Below are positions 53,340-63,349 of a DNA stretch of 64,000 bases, piece after piece. The stretch's first letter is position 1. Each line of letters begins with the position of its first letter. Position numbers and translations under genes: made by a program. The stretch comes from Schauerella fraxinea (GTDB taxonomy: Bacteria > Pseudomonadota > Gammaproteobacteria > Burkholderiales > Burkholderiaceae_B), in assembly GCA_030849965.1 (NCBI GenBank), contig JAVDKL010000001.1, forward strand, positions 1,780,554-1,844,553, read 5' to 3'. The notes under the pieces were generated by a model, which was not told where the DNA came from, did not search any database, and saw only the letters and a program-made list of their open reading frames with translations.

Positions 53340-55493
53340 ATGACTGACAACGCATCCCCCGCCGATATTCGTCCTCTCCTGGTCGAACTGCTCACCGAAG
53401 AATTGCCGCCTAAGGCGCTCGAAAATCTGGGCCTGGCATTCGCCGAAGGCCTGCGCGCCGCATTGGATAAACATGGCCTGTTGACCGACGGCTGCACCGT
53501 GACGCCCTTCGCCACGCCGCGCCGCCTGGCCGTGCGCCTTTCGGCCGTGCAAGCCTGCGCCGCCGATCGCGACTACACCGAGCGCCTGATGCCGGTCAAA
53601 GTGGGCCTTACACAAGACGGCGCGGCCACCCCTGCGCTGCAGAAGAAACTGGCGGCCAAGGGCTGGGCACATCTGACGCCCGCCGATCTCACCCGCGAAT
53701 CCGACGGCAAGCAGGATTATCTTGTGGCGCGCGGCACGTCCGAAGGCGCCGATCTGGCCCACGGCCTGCAAGACGCGCTGGATACGGCGATTGCCGGCCT
53801 GCCGATCCCCAAAGTCATGCGCTATCAGTTGGCCGACGGCGTGACCTCGGTGCGCTTCGTGCGCCCCGCGCACGGCCTGATCGCCCTCTTCGGCGCCGAC
53901 GTGATCGAAGTGCATGCGTTGGGCATGACCGCCGGGCGCAGCACGCACGGCCACCGTTTCGTCTCGACCGATCCCGTCATCCTGCCCGATGCCAATAGCT
54001 ACGAATCGCATCTGGCCGAATTCGGTAGTGTGATTGCGTCCTTCGATGCGCGCCGCGCCGATATCGACGCCCAACTGCAAGCGAAGGCGCACGAGCTGGG
54101 CGCCACGCTGGGCAACGACCCGGAAGTGCCGGCGTTGCTCAATGAAGTGACGGCGCTGGTCGAACAACCCACGGTGTATGTGGGCGCGTTCGACGACGCC
54201 TTTCTCGACGTGCCGCAGGAATGCCTGATTTTGACCATGCGGCTCAATCAGAAGTACTTCCCGCTGTTCGACCCCGCCACGGGCAAGCTCACGCATCGCT
54301 TCCTGATCGTCAGCAATATGCGGGTGGCCGACCCGATCAATATCGTGGGCGGCAACGAACGTGTGGTGCGCCCCCGCCTGGCCGATGCCAAGTTCTTCTT
54401 CGACACCGACCGCAAGATGCCGTTGGCCAGCCGCGTCGCGCAGTTGGACACGATGGTCTATCACAACAAGCTCGGCACCCAGGGCGCCCGCGTCACCCGG
54501 GTCCGCGCGCTTGCAGCCTTCGTGGCCCAAACGCTGGGCGGCGACGCGCAAGCTGCCGACCGTGCCGCCCTGTTGGCCAAAGCCGACCTGGGCACCAATA
54601 TGGTCGGCGAGTTTCCCGAATTGCAGGGCGTCATGGGCGCGTACTACGCGCAAGGCGATGGCGAAGCGCCTTCGGTGGTCACGGCGCTGCGTGAGCAATA
54701 CCGCATTCGCTGGGACCAGCCCGTCGATGACGCCACGCTGCCCGCCGTGGCGCTGTTTATCGCCGATCGCGCCGAAACGCTGATCGGCATCTGGAGCATC
54801 GGCGGCGCCCCCACGGGCGAACGCGATCCTTTCGGCCTGCGCCGCGCGGCGCTCGGCCTGATCAGCGCTTTCGAACAGCTCGCCGCTGGCGGCCGGTTGA
54901 AGATCAGCGACGATGGCCCGCTCACGCTGGACGCCGTGCTCGAACACGCGGCACAAGCCTTCGGTCCGGGCAAGGTCGACGCCACGGTCATCGCCGACGT
55001 GCGGACATTCCTGTTCGAACGCTACCGTAATCAGTTGGCCAACACGTTCGACCGCAGCGGCGTGGACGCGGTGATCGCCGTGTCGCCCCCGCTGCACCAG
55101 GTGGCCGAGCGCGTGCGCGCCGTGGTCGCATTCGGTGCCTTGCCCGAAGCCGCAAGCCTGGCAGCCGCCAACAAGCGCATCGGCAATCTGTTGAAGAAGG
55201 CCGAAGGCGACATCGGCACGGTCGTGGAAGCGCGTTTGTCCGAGCCGGCCGAGCGCGCCCTGGCTGCCGCCATCGCCGAACTCGAACCGCAATCAGCGGC
55301 CCAGTTTGCCCAAGGCGACTTCGCTGGCAGCCTGCAAACGCTTGCCCGGGGCCGCGCCGCCGTCGACGCCTTCTTCAATGACATCATGGTGATGGCCGAA
55401 GATCCCGCCATTCGCGCCAATCGTCTTGCGTTGCTCGCCCAATTGCACCGCTTGATGAACCGCGTGGCGGACATTTCCAGGTTGGCCCAGTGA
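53340..55493 (+). CDS. glyS: Glycine-tRNA ligase, beta subunit
   Basis: 717 residues. PLLVELLTEELPPKALENLGLAF at the N-terminus, FATPRRLAVRL, VPKVMRY-type PIPKVMRYQLADGVTSVRFVRP, RLNQKYFPLFDPATGKLTHRFLIVSNM and GNERVVRPRLADAKFFFDTDRK define the bacterial GlyS. The C-terminal part carries the tRNA-binding helical and HD-like domains. It is translated directly after glyQ with no gap. Its stop overlaps the gmhB GTG start (GTGA), tying aminoacylation to a set of envelope genes in the operon, an order common in Burkholderiales. Confidence 0.98.
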   Translation: MTDNASPADIRPLLVELLTEELPPKALENLGLAFAEGLRAALDKHGLLTDGCTVTPFATPRRLAVRLSAVQACAADRDYTERLMPVKVGLTQDGAATPALQKKLAAKGWAHLTPADLTRESDGKQDYLVARGTSEGADLAHGLQDALDTAIAGLPIPKVMRYQLADGVTSVRFVRPAHGLIALFGADVIEVHALGMTAGRSTHGHRFVSTDPVILPDANSYESHLAEFGSVIASFDARRADIDAQLQAKAHELGATLGNDPEVPALLNEVTALVEQPTVYVGAFDDAFLDVPQECLILTMRLNQKYFPLFDPATGKLTHRFLIVSNMRVADPINIVGGNERVVRPRLADAKFFFDTDRKMPLASRVAQLDTMVYHNKLGTQGARVTRVRALAAFVAQTLGGDAQAADRAALLAKADLGTNMVGEFPELQGVMGAYYAQGDGEAPSVVTALREQYRIRWDQPVDDATLPAVALFIADRAETLIGIWSIGGAPTGERDPFGLRRAALGLISAFEQLAAGGRLKISDDGPLTLDAVLEHAAQAFGPGKVDATVIADVRTFLFERYRNQLANTFDRSGVDAVIAVSPPLHQVAERVRAVVAFGALPEAASLAAANKRIGNLLKKAEGDIGTVVEARLSEPAERALAAAIAELEPQSAAQFAQGDFAGSLQTLARGRAAVDAFFNDIMVMAEDPAIRANRLALLAQLHRLMNRVADISRLAQ

Positions 55494-56029
55494 AACTCAT
55501 CGTTCTCGATCGCGACGGCGTCATCAATGAAGACAGCGATGCCTTCATCAAAACGCCTGACGAATGGATTGCACTGCCGGGTAGCCTGGCAGCCATCGCA
55601 CGCTTGACGCAGGCACAGTGGCGCGTCGTGATCGCGACCAATCAGTCCGGGCTTGCCCGCGGCCTGTTCGATATGGCCGCGTTGAACGCCATGCACAAGA
55701 AAATGAAACGCGAACTCGCCGTCTTCGGCGGCGTGATCGATGCGATTTTTCTATGTCCGCACGGCCCCGATGACGGGTGCACCTGTCGCAAGCCGCTGCC
55801 GGGCATGTTCCAGCAGATCGCGCTGCGCTACGATCGCACGCTCACCGGCGTGCCGGCCGTTGGCGATTCGCTGCGCGATCTACAGGCCAGCGCCGCGGTG
55901 GGCTGCATCCCCTGGCTCGTGCAAACGGGTAAAGGCGCGGCCACCGCCGAAAGCGGCGATCTGCCCGAAGGTTCCCACATACGCGCCGATCTATCGGCTG
56001 TCGTTGACGATTTGTTGAAGGAAGCCTGA
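55490..56029 (+). CDS. gmhB: D-glycero-beta-D-manno-heptose-1,7-bisphosphate 7-phosphatase (GTG start)
   Basis: 179 residues. HAD motif I LDRDGVINEDSDAFI, motif II VVIATNQSGLARGLF, the zinc-site cysteines in CPHGPDDGCTCRKPLPGM, and motif IV VGDSLRDLQASAAVG. GmhB removes the 7-phosphate in making ADP-heptose for the LPS inner core. The GTG at 55490 overlaps the glyS stop by four bases and is the only start that gives the conserved N-terminus. The acyltransferase gene starts one base after its stop. Confidence 0.95.
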   Translation: MKLIVLDRDGVINEDSDAFIKTPDEWIALPGSLAAIARLTQAQWRVVIATNQSGLARGLFDMAALNAMHKKMKRELAVFGGVIDAIFLCPHGPDDGCTCRKPLPGMFQQIALRYDRTLTGVPAVGDSLRDLQASAAVGCIPWLVQTGKGAATAESGDLPEGSHIRADLSAVVDDLLKEA

Positions 56030-56030
56030 C

Positions 56031-56759
56031 TTGGCCCGCCTGCGTTCCCTGCTCTATGCGTTGTTCTTGGCGGTTACCGTCATTCCGTACGCTTTCGCCT
56101 GTCTGCTGTGGTCCTTCCTGCCGCTGCATCAGCGCTATCGGCTCACCGTCGGCTGGCCGCGTCTGGCTGTCTGGGGTGCCCGCGTCATTTGCGGCATCCG
56201 CTGGCAAGTGAAAGGCTGGGAAAATCTGCCCGACGGCCCCGCCGTGCTGCTGTCCAAACATCAATCCGCCTGGGAAACCTTGTTTTTCCCCGCCTACATG
56301 CCGCGCGATTTGTGTTTCGTCTACAAGCGCGAACTGCACAAGGTGCCGTTCTTCGGTTGGGGCCTGGCGCTTCTGCGCATGATCCCGATCGATCGGGCGC
56401 GCGGTCGCGATGCGTTCGACCAAGTCGTGGCACAAGGAAAGTTGCGGCTGGCCGAAGGCCGGTGGCCCATTCTGTTTCCCGAGGGCACCCGCGTGGCGCC
56501 CGGACAAACGGCCCGTTTCAAGATGGGTGGCGCATTGCTTGCTTCACGCACCGGTGCGGTCGTCATCCCCGTGGCAGTCAACTCGGGCGAATGCTGGCGC
56601 CGCAACGCCTTCGTCAAGCGCCCCGGCCTGATCACCGTGTCGATCGGCCCCGTCATTCCCTCCGCTGGGCTGACGCCGGAGCAATTGAACGAAAAAGTAC
56701 AAACCTGGATCGAAGACGAAATGCGCCGTCTGAACCCGGAAAGGTATGCCTCGAACTGA
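56031..56759 (+). CDS. plsC: 1-acyl-sn-glycerol-3-phosphate acyltransferase family protein (TTG start)
   Basis: 242 residues. An N-terminal membrane helix (LLYALFLAVTVIPYAFACLLW) precedes the acyltransferase motifs: KHQSAWETLFF (H-x4-E in place of the usual H-x4-D), MIPIDRARGRDAF, LFPEGTRVAPG and IPVAVNSGECWRR. It transfers an acyl chain to lysophosphatidic acid at the inner membrane; a role in LPS or ornithine lipid acylation is also possible. TTG 56031 is preceded by GAAGGAAG, a good ribosome site, and directly follows the gmhB stop. It overlaps the next gene by 14 bp. Confidence 0.9.
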   Translation: MARLRSLLYALFLAVTVIPYAFACLLWSFLPLHQRYRLTVGWPRLAVWGARVICGIRWQVKGWENLPDGPAVLLSKHQSAWETLFFPAYMPRDLCFVYKRELHKVPFFGWGLALLRMIPIDRARGRDAFDQVVAQGKLRLAEGRWPILFPEGTRVAPGQTARFKMGGALLASRTGAVVIPVAVNSGECWRRNAFVKRPGLITVSIGPVIPSAGLTPEQLNEKVQTWIEDEMRRLNPERYASN

Positions 56760-57846
56760 TCAGCTCGACCTGTTTTCGGCGCCACCGCGCGCTGAAGATC
56801 TGGCGCCGGCAAATAGCAACACGGCGCCACCTGCACGGCCGGCGCCTACACCCGCAGTGACGTCGCCGGCTGGCAGCACGCCGGCTGCCAGCGCACCAGT
56901 TGTCGACGCGCCGGCTGCGGTCGCACCAGCTGTCGACGCGCCTGGTCGCCCCTTGCCTGCCACACCTAATGCAGCAGCGCTGGACGCGAGTGCGCCACTA
57001 AAAAGCGACGCCGGCGAATTGCCGTTTCTGAATTCCAGCAATGCCCTGTCCGACAGTGCGCCCATTCGCATCCAGACCACGTGTCCGGCCACGTTGCCGC
57101 CCAATGCACGCTGGCGCGAAGTGCGTACCGACCAGCAAACCATCGGCTTTGTATTGCAACGCTCAAAGCGTCGCAGCATCGGGTTTTTGATCACTGATGA
57201 TGGCCTGCGTGTGACGGCGCCCAATTGGGTCACGCTGTCGCAAATCGACGAGGCGGTAATCGAAAAAGCCCGCTGGATTCTGAACAAGTTGCGCGACTGG
57301 CATGCTCGCCAATCGCGTCTCGCCCTGGCGCAAACGCTCTGGCAGCAAGACGGCGAAATGCCCTACCTGGGTAAACGCATTCGCATCGCGCTGGGTTCGG
57401 GACGATCGGCCGCCTTCATGACGGGCGACATGAATGAACCGCAAGACGGCGACACGCTGCATCTGCCCCTGCCCGCCAACGCCGACGACGCACGCGTGCG
57501 CGACGCCGCGCAAGCGTGGTTGCAGGGTCGCGCGGGTGCGTGGTTTGGCGTGCGCTTATCGCACTTTCTGGAATTGAGCGGCTTGCGCATCAAGCGCTGG
57601 CGCCTGTCCGGTGCGGCGACCCGCTGGGGCTCATGCACCAGCGATGGCAACATCATGCTCAACTGGCGCTTGATTCACTTCTCGCCCAGCATCATCGATT
57701 ACGTGATCGTGCACGAACTCGCGCACTTGCGTGAGATGAACCACAGCCAGGATTTCTGGGCGGAAGTGGGCAACATCCTGCCAGGCTTCGAAGACGCCAA
57801 GAATCTGCTCAAGCATCACGATCCGGGCAGCCTGCCGGCGTTCTAG
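56746..57846 (+). CDS. YgjP-like zinc metallopeptidase (M48/DUF45) with proline-alanine-rich N-terminus
   Basis: 366 residues. The first about 115 residues are low-complexity Ala/Pro/Ser/Asp (a near repeat of APVVDAP/APAVDAP), after which the YgjP/DUF45 domain begins with RSKRRSIGFLITDDGLRVTAP. Near the C-terminus come WGSCTSDGNIMLNWRLIHF and the zinc motif HELAHLREMNHSQDFW (HExxH plus a distal His). The family is SprT-like and its cellular substrate is unknown. ATG 56746 lies inside the end of plsC, so translation is coupled. Most family members lack so long an N-terminal extension. Confidence 0.9.
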   Translation: MPRTDQLDLFSAPPRAEDLAPANSNTAPPARPAPTPAVTSPAGSTPAASAPVVDAPAAVAPAVDAPGRPLPATPNAAALDASAPLKSDAGELPFLNSSNALSDSAPIRIQTTCPATLPPNARWREVRTDQQTIGFVLQRSKRRSIGFLITDDGLRVTAPNWVTLSQIDEAVIEKARWILNKLRDWHARQSRLALAQTLWQQDGEMPYLGKRIRIALGSGRSAAFMTGDMNEPQDGDTLHLPLPANADDARVRDAAQAWLQGRAGAWFGVRLSHFLELSGLRIKRWRLSGAATRWGSCTSDGNIMLNWRLIHFSPSIIDYVIVHELAHLREMNHSQDFWAEVGNILPGFEDAKNLLKHHDPGSLPAF

Positions 57847-57950
57847 ATGGGGCGGCCCGCTTACCGGCGCCGATAGACGCTGGCACGCTATCTGATCCTC
57901 AAGCGCAGATGTTCGGGGATTTTTACCCCGACGTTCGAACGAGATCCGAT

Positions 57951-58337
57951 TCAGGTCTTCTTCTGAATGAACTCGATCTTGTAGCCGTCCGGATCTTCGA
58001 TGAACGCGATCACGGTGGTGCCGTGCTTCATCGGACCGGCTTCGCGCACGACGTTGCCGCCTTGCTGCTTCACGCGCTCACAGGCGGCGTAGGCATCGTC
58101 GACTTCAAGCGCGATGTGCCCATAGCCTGACCCCAGGTCATACTTATCGGTGTCCCAGTTATGGGTAAGTTCAATCACCGCACCTGTGGACTCCTCTTCG
58201 TAGCCCACGAACGCCAACGTGAACTTGCCTTCGGGGTAGTCGCTACGGCGCAGGACCCGCATGCCCAAAACATCGGTATAAAACGCGATCGATTTGTCGA
58301 GATCGCCAACGCGCAGCATCGTGTGAAGTAGTCGCAT
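57951..58337 (-). CDS. gloA: Lactoylglutathione lyase (glyoxalase I)
   Basis: 128 residues. Metal ligands sit at exactly the E. coli positions: His5, Glu56, His74 and Glu122. [29 protein letters not shown] and [12 protein letters not shown] are standard GloA segments, and the length matches the Ni/Co-type enzyme. It isomerises the methylglyoxal-glutathione hemithioacetal to S-lactoylglutathione. Start at ATG 58337, which puts His5 in register; a longer frame uses a TTG. It converges on the ygjP gene and is divergent from def. A weak hairpin in the 104-bp gap to ygjP has no clear T-tract. Confidence 0.96.
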   Translation of the reverse strand: MRLLHTMLRVGDLDKSIAFYTDVLGMRVLRRSDYPEGKFTLAFVGYEEESTGAVIELTHNWDTDKYDLGSGYGHIALEVDDAYAACERVKQQGGNVVREAGPMKHGTTVIAFIEDPDGYKIEFIQKKT

Positions 58338-58447
58338 AATTCGTATTTCCGTCAAAACATCAAAAAGACTTAAAGGTTAGCCAGCGCCGTACCGGCGTTT
58401 ACCAGGCTCACCCAAACCATCATGTTAGACCATCGTATGGACGCTTT

Positions 58448-58981
58448 ATGATTCGAGACCTGTTGAAAATGGGCGATCCGCGCCTGCTGAAGATCGCCGA
58501 GCCTGTGACGCAATTTGCCACGCCCGAACTCGATGCGCTGATCGAGGATATGTTTGACACCATGCGCGACGCCAAAGGGCTGGGCCTTGCCGCGCCGCAG
58601 ATCGGCGTCGACCTGCAACTGGTCGTTTTCGGGTTCGACCGCGTCGAGCGCCTGCCCGGCACACCTCCGGTACCCTTTACCATCCTGTGCAATCCGGTGA
58701 TCACACCGCTTGACGAGGTGCATGAGGAAGGCTGGGAAGGCTGTCTGTCGGTACCCGGCATGCGCGGTGTCGTGTCCCGCTATTCGCGCATTCGTTACGA
58801 AGGCTTCGACCCGCAAGGCAATCCCATCGCGCGAGAAGCCGAAGGCTTTCACGCAAGGGTCGTGCAGCACGAGTGCGATCACCTGATCGGTCGCCTGTAT
58901 CCCTCGCGCATCGAAGACTTTACGCGCTTCGGTTTTATCGACGCGCTGTTTCCGAACGGGGAAGGCAAGCGCGCCGATTGA
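58448..58981 (+). CDS. def: Peptide deformylase
   Basis: 177 residues. All three motifs are present: GLAAPQIG at 46-53, EGCLSVPG (metal cysteine) and QHECDHLIG (HExxH-type zinc/iron ligands). It removes the formyl group from nascent proteins. The [17 protein letters not shown]-terminus is typical. The gene is isolated, not next to fmt, so it may be a second deformylase of the genome rather than the fmt-linked copy; this cannot be settled in the window. It converges on edd with 120 bp between and no clear terminator there. Confidence 0.96.
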   Translation: MIRDLLKMGDPRLLKIAEPVTQFATPELDALIEDMFDTMRDAKGLGLAAPQIGVDLQLVVFGFDRVERLPGTPPVPFTILCNPVITPLDEVHEEGWEGCLSVPGMRGVVSRYSRIRYEGFDPQGNPIAREAEGFHARVVQHECDHLIGRLYPSRIEDFTRFGFIDALFPNGEGKRAD

Positions 58982-59101
58982 GTTGCGCGGCTAGACGACA
59001 TTTGCCGAACTGGCCACTGGCACCGCGGGGCGCCGTCCATAGGCATCGCGCCAACTGAGACGGTTGGGCCACCGCGTCGACCGGTCAGGCGCAGCGCAGC
59101 C

Positions 59102-60913
59102 TCACAGCATCGGGGATGCGCCCTGTTCCGCTTCGCTGGCGTTGTTGCGAAAGAAGCCAAACAGCTCTCGGCCAATACCGCTCGCATGTGCCGATAAATC
59201 GGGGTCGGGTGTATCGCGTGCCGCCAATGTGGCGGCATCGACATCCACGTGCAGCACACCGGCCTCGCCATCGACCGTCATCATGTCGCCATCGCGAATA
59301 TGGGCGATCAGCCCGCCGCCCAGCCCTTCAGGCGAGACGTGAATGGCGGCGGGCACCTTGCCCGACGCGCCAGACATCCGGCCGTCTGTGACGAGCGCCA
59401 CGTGAAAACCTTCGTCCTGCAACACACCCAATGCCGGCGTGAGCTTGTGCAGTTCCGGCATCCCGTTGGCGCGCGGGCCCTGGTAGCGCACCACGACGAC
59501 CACATCGCGATTGAGTTCATTGCGCTTGTACGCTGCCAGCACGTCTTCCTGGCTGTCATACACCGCAGCGGGTGCGCGCACGATGCGGTGCTCGGGCTTC
59601 ACCGCCGACACCTTCAACACAGCGCGACCGATATTGCCTTCAAGCACCTTGAGACCGCCGTTATCGGAAAAGGGCTGGCTGTGTACACGCAACACGTTTT
59701 CATCACCGCTGTGCGCAGGCGCATCGCGCCACACCAGCTTGTCTCCTTCCAGGAACGGCTCTTGGCTATAGTGCGACAACCCCGGCCCCGCCACGGTTTG
59801 CACGTCCTCATGCAGCAAGCCTGCCGCCAGCAGTTCGCGAATCAGAAAACCCATCCCGCCCGAGGCGTGGAAGTGATTCACGTCGGCGCTGCCGTTGGGA
59901 TAAATCCGTGCCAGCAACGGCACCACGTTGGACAGTTCGGCAAAGTCATCCCAGTTGATCAGAATGCCCGCCGCTTTCGCCATCGCCACCAGGTGAATCG
60001 TGTGGTTGGTGGATCCGCCCGTTGCATGCAGACCCACGATGCCGTTGACGATGGCCTTTTCGTCGATCACGTGACCCAACGGCGTAAAAGCATTGCGGTC
60101 GGCAAGCGCGAGCACCCGCATGGCGGCGTGCGCGGTAAGCGCATCGCGCAGCGGCGTGTTGGGATTGACGAAGGCCGCGCCCGGCAGATGTACACCCATG
60201 ATTTCCATGAGCATCTGGTTGGAATTGGCGGTGCCGTAGAAGGTGCACGTACCGGCATCGTGATACGCCTGCGATTCGGCCTCGAGCAAGGCTTCGCGCG
60301 TCACTTCGCCCTTGGAGAACCGCTGCCGGATCTTGGCTTTTTCATCGTTCGGCAAGCCCGAGGTCATGGGCCCCGCCGGCACGAAGATTCCCGGCAGGTG
60401 GCCAAACTTGAGTGCACCAATAAGTAGCCCCGGCACGATCTTGTCGCACACCCCCAGGCACAGCATCGCGTCGAACACGTTGTGCGACAGGGCTACTGCC
60501 GTGGACAGTGCAATCACGTCGCGCGAGAACAGCGACAACTCCATGCCGGCCGCGCCCTGCGTAACGCCGTCACACATGGCAGGCACTCCCCCGGCGAACT
60601 GGGCCACACCGCCGGCATCGCGCGCCGCCTGTTTGATGATGCCCGGAAAACGCTCGAAAGGCTGATGCGCCGACAACATGTCGTTGTAGGCCGACACGAT
60701 GCCGATATTCAACCGGCGCTCTTCGCGCAGCATCAGTTTGTCGTTGACCGGTGCAGCGGCAAACGCGTGCGCCAGATTGGTACAGGACATGCCGGCGCGC
60801 GTGGGCCCCTGCTTGCGGTCGTGCTCGATTTGCGCGAGATAACGCGCCCGGGTATCGGTGCTGCGTGCAACGATGCGATCGGTAACGTGGCGGACGGTGG
60901 CGTGAAGCGTCAT
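59102..60913 (-). CDS. edd: Phosphogluconate dehydratase
   Basis: 603 residues, the usual Edd length in the IlvD/Edd family. It reads [71 protein letters not shown] with a cluster cysteine, [20 protein letters not shown] and [19 protein letters not shown]. It dehydrates 6-phosphogluconate to KDPG in the Entner-Doudoroff pathway and needs a [4Fe-4S] cluster. It is the third gene of zwf-pgl-edd on the minus strand, 48 bp after pgl. The aldolase gene eda is not in the window. Confidence 0.96.
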   Translation of the reverse strand: MTLHATVRHVTDRIVARSTDTRARYLAQIEHDRKQGPTRAGMSCTNLAHAFAAAPVNDKLMLREERRLNIGIVSAYNDMLSAHQPFERFPGIIKQAARDAGGVAQFAGGVPAMCDGVTQGAAGMELSLFSRDVIALSTAVALSHNVFDAMLCLGVCDKIVPGLLIGALKFGHLPGIFVPAGPMTSGLPNDEKAKIRQRFSKGEVTREALLEAESQAYHDAGTCTFYGTANSNQMLMEIMGVHLPGAAFVNPNTPLRDALTAHAAMRVLALADRNAFTPLGHVIDEKAIVNGIVGLHATGGSTNHTIHLVAMAKAAGILINWDDFAELSNVVPLLARIYPNGSADVNHFHASGGMGFLIRELLAAGLLHEDVQTVAGPGLSHYSQEPFLEGDKLVWRDAPAHSGDENVLRVHSQPFSDNGGLKVLEGNIGRAVLKVSAVKPEHRIVRAPAAVYDSQEDVLAAYKRNELNRDVVVVVRYQGPRANGMPELHKLTPALGVLQDEGFHVALVTDGRMSGASGKVPAAIHVSPEGLGGGLIAHIRDGDMMTVDGEAGVLHVDVDAATLAARDTPDPDLSAHASGIGRELFGFFRNNASEAEQGASPML

Positions 60914-60961
60914 GACAAATCCTTGAAACGAACCTCGGACGGGCTTGCGGGCGATTGCGAC

Positions 60962-61711
60962 TTACGGCGCGTACCAGACATCCACAGGCACTGAGGTTTG
61001 GTGAAGAAAAAGCGATATCGGTAGCGCAAGCGTAGGCGCGGCAACCGCGCGTTGAAACACCTCACGCTTGGCGGATCCCGACCATTGCAGCACCAGACGT
61101 GCTGATTGGCGAGCAAGTGCATAGCGCGTCAACGACAGCCGTGCTTGCTTGGCCGCCGGGGGCATGATCGCTGCGCAAAGCGCGTCGCGCGTCAGGTCGG
61201 TCGCGGCGGCCAGTTCGGGCGCATCTGGAAAGAGCGAGGCGGTGTGCCCATCGTCGCCCATCCCCAGCAGCACCACGTCGAACGGCAGCGGCAATTCCTG
61301 CAATGCCGCTTCGCAGTGCGCCTGGCCCACGTAGGGATCGGTGGAACCGTCGTACCAGGGCACGAACGACGCTGCGGCAGCCCCCTCTTGCAAGAGATGA
61401 CGCCGCACGAGTCCGGCATTGCTGTCGGGATGATCGTCGGGCACCCACCGCTCGTCGACCAACGTGACGGTTACCTGAGACCACGGCACATCAAGCGCAC
61501 GCAGTGCCTCGAATACTGGAATGGGCGAGCGCCCACCTGACACCGCCAGCACCGCCTGCCCCCGGGCGGCGCACGCGGCGGCGAGATGACGGGCCACGTG
61601 GGCGGCGAGATCCTTCGCCATGACCTCGCTGGACGCGCTGCCGTGCGCGACGACGTTGGCGGGGAGCGCTTCGGCAATGGTTACCGATAGCGGGATGGAA
61701 TCGCCTGTCAC
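60962..61711 (-). CDS. pgl: 6-phosphogluconolactonase (GTG start)
   Basis: 249 residues from GTG 61711. AVLAVSGGRSPIPVFEALRALDVPWSQVTVTLVDERWVPDDHPDSN and DVVLLGMGDDGHTASLFPDAPEL are the DevB/Pgl signatures. It hydrolyses 6-phosphogluconolactone between the Zwf and Edd steps. The GTG overlaps the zwf stop (GTGA) and has GGAGGAG four bases upstream; an ATG at 61726 is possible but lies before that ribosome site. The overlap shows translational coupling to zwf. Confidence 0.95.
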   Translation of the reverse strand: MTGDSIPLSVTIAEALPANVVAHGSASSEVMAKDLAAHVARHLAAACAARGQAVLAVSGGRSPIPVFEALRALDVPWSQVTVTLVDERWVPDDHPDSNAGLVRRHLLQEGAAAASFVPWYDGSTDPYVGQAHCEAALQELPLPFDVVLLGMGDDGHTASLFPDAPELAAATDLTRDALCAAIMPPAAKQARLSLTRYALARQSARLVLQWSGSAKREVFQRAVAAPTLALPISLFLHQTSVPVDVWYAP

Positions 61712-63168
61712 AGCTCCTCCGCCCATTGCGTGCCTTCAGAAGCCATCAGCGATGACGATGCTGCCGGGCCCCACGTACCGGCGTTGTACGGCCGTGGCCG
61801 ATCACCCAACTGTTGCCAACCGCGCAGGATAGGCTCGACCCACGACCACGCCGCTTCGGTTTCGTCGCGACGAATGAAGAGCGTTTGCCGGCCGCGGATC
61901 AAATCCAATAACAGCCGCTCGTAGGCATCTGCCCGACGCGAGGTGAACTCGTCGTTGAAGTCGAAATCGAGGTTGACCGGTTTGAGGCGCATGCCATCGC
62001 CCGGCACCTTCGCCATCATCTGCAGCTTCACGGCCTCATTGCGTTGCAAGCTGATCACCAGCCGATTAGGACGCAGAATCGCCTGGCTGGAAAAGATCGA
62101 ATACGGAACGTCGGCGAAATTGATCACGATCTCGGACACGCGCTGCGGCATGCGCTTGCCCGTGCGAAGGAAGAACGGCACATTGGCCCAACGCCAAGTG
62201 TTGACATGCGCGCGCAGCGCCACGAACGTTTCGGTATTGCTATCGGCGGGAATGCCTTTCTCGTCCAGATAACCCGGCACCGCCTCGCCCTGCTCCGAGC
62301 CGGCTGCGTACTGGCCACGCACCGTCCAGCGCGAAATATCGGCCAGCGACATCGGACTGAGCGATCGCAGCACCTTGATTTTTTCGTCGCGCACGGCGTC
62401 GGAATCGAGCTGAGCCGGCGGCTCCATGGCCACGATGCAAAGCAATTGCAGCAGGTGGTTCTGCACCATGTCGCGCAACGCGCCGGCACGGTCGTAAAAC
62501 CCGCCGCGCGTGCCGACACCCACCGTTTCGGACACGGTGATCTGCACGTTGCGGATCGTAGGTGCACGCCAGAGCGGTTCGAAGATGGAGTTACCGAAGC
62601 GCAATGCCATCAGATTCTGGACCGTTTCCTTGCCCAGGTAGTGATCAATGCGATAGATACGCGACTCGTCGAAATAGCGGTCGGCGGCAGCATTGATCTC
62701 GCGCGCCGAGGCGATATCTTTACCCAGCGGTTTTTCGAGCAACAGACGGCTATCCTTAAGGATCAGCTCGGCAGCGGCCAGGTTATCGCAGATGGGAATG
62801 AAGAGATCGGAGGATGTGGCCAGGAAAAAGATCCGCAGCGTGTCTGGTGCAAGCCAGGCGCCCAGCGTGGCGTAATCCTCGGGCTTGGTCGCGTCCACGC
62901 GAATGAAATGCAGGCGTTGCAGGAAGGCCTTCCACACCGCCTCGTCATAGGTGCTGTCGTCCACGAACGGCCGGGCTTGCGATTCCACGAAGGCCTGAAA
63001 CGCCGCATCGTCGAAATCGTTGCGGCCCACACAGGCGATACGGCCATGCGCGGGCAGATTCTCGTCGCGATGACAGATGTAGAGGGCTGGCAGCAGTTTG
63101 CGCATCGACAAATCGCCGTTGCCGCCGAATATGACCAGATCGAGCCGGTCGGGGCATCCTTCAAGCAT
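61708..63168 (-). CDS. zwf: Glucose-6-phosphate 1-dehydrogenase
   Basis: 486 residues. LVIFGGNGDLSMRKLLPALY is the NADP-binding start, RIDHYLGKETVQNLMALRFGNSIFEPLW holds the active-site signature, and ITVSETVGVGTRGGFYDRAGALRDMVQNHLLQLL follows. It oxidises glucose 6-phosphate to 6-phosphogluconolactone. Start at ATG 63168 with AAAGGCG upstream, which removes 30 non-conserved residues from the longest frame. It is the first gene of the operon that feeds the Entner-Doudoroff pathway. Confidence 0.96.
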   Translation of the reverse strand: MLEGCPDRLDLVIFGGNGDLSMRKLLPALYICHRDENLPAHGRIACVGRNDFDDAAFQAFVESQARPFVDDSTYDEAVWKAFLQRLHFIRVDATKPEDYATLGAWLAPDTLRIFFLATSSDLFIPICDNLAAAELILKDSRLLLEKPLGKDIASAREINAAADRYFDESRIYRIDHYLGKETVQNLMALRFGNSIFEPLWRAPTIRNVQITVSETVGVGTRGGFYDRAGALRDMVQNHLLQLLCIVAMEPPAQLDSDAVRDEKIKVLRSLSPMSLADISRWTVRGQYAAGSEQGEAVPGYLDEKGIPADSNTETFVALRAHVNTWRWANVPFFLRTGKRMPQRVSEIVINFADVPYSIFSSQAILRPNRLVISLQRNEAVKLQMMAKVPGDGMRLKPVNLDFDFNDEFTSRRADAYERLLLDLIRGRQTLFIRRDETEAAWSWVEPILRGWQQLGDRPRPYNAGTWGPAASSSLMASEGTQWAEEL

Positions 63169-63349
63169 TGTTTCGCCTTTCCGTTGTGACAGGGAGAGCA
63201 TACGCCTCATCGCCGCCGCCAAATCGAGGGTTTGCGACGGTTCACGTGCGCCGCACACCCGATGACTTAGCTTCTACGACCCCTCAAGTATAGAAAGGGT
63301 TCACGCAATCATCGATGACAGAACGGAAAAAATCGGACAAGCGGAAGGA

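Noticed and set aside
57870-57950. Hairpin between the ygjP and gloA genes as a shared terminator
   Set aside because: The T run lies inside the loop of a short five-to-six-bp stem, not after it, so it does not look like an intrinsic terminator.
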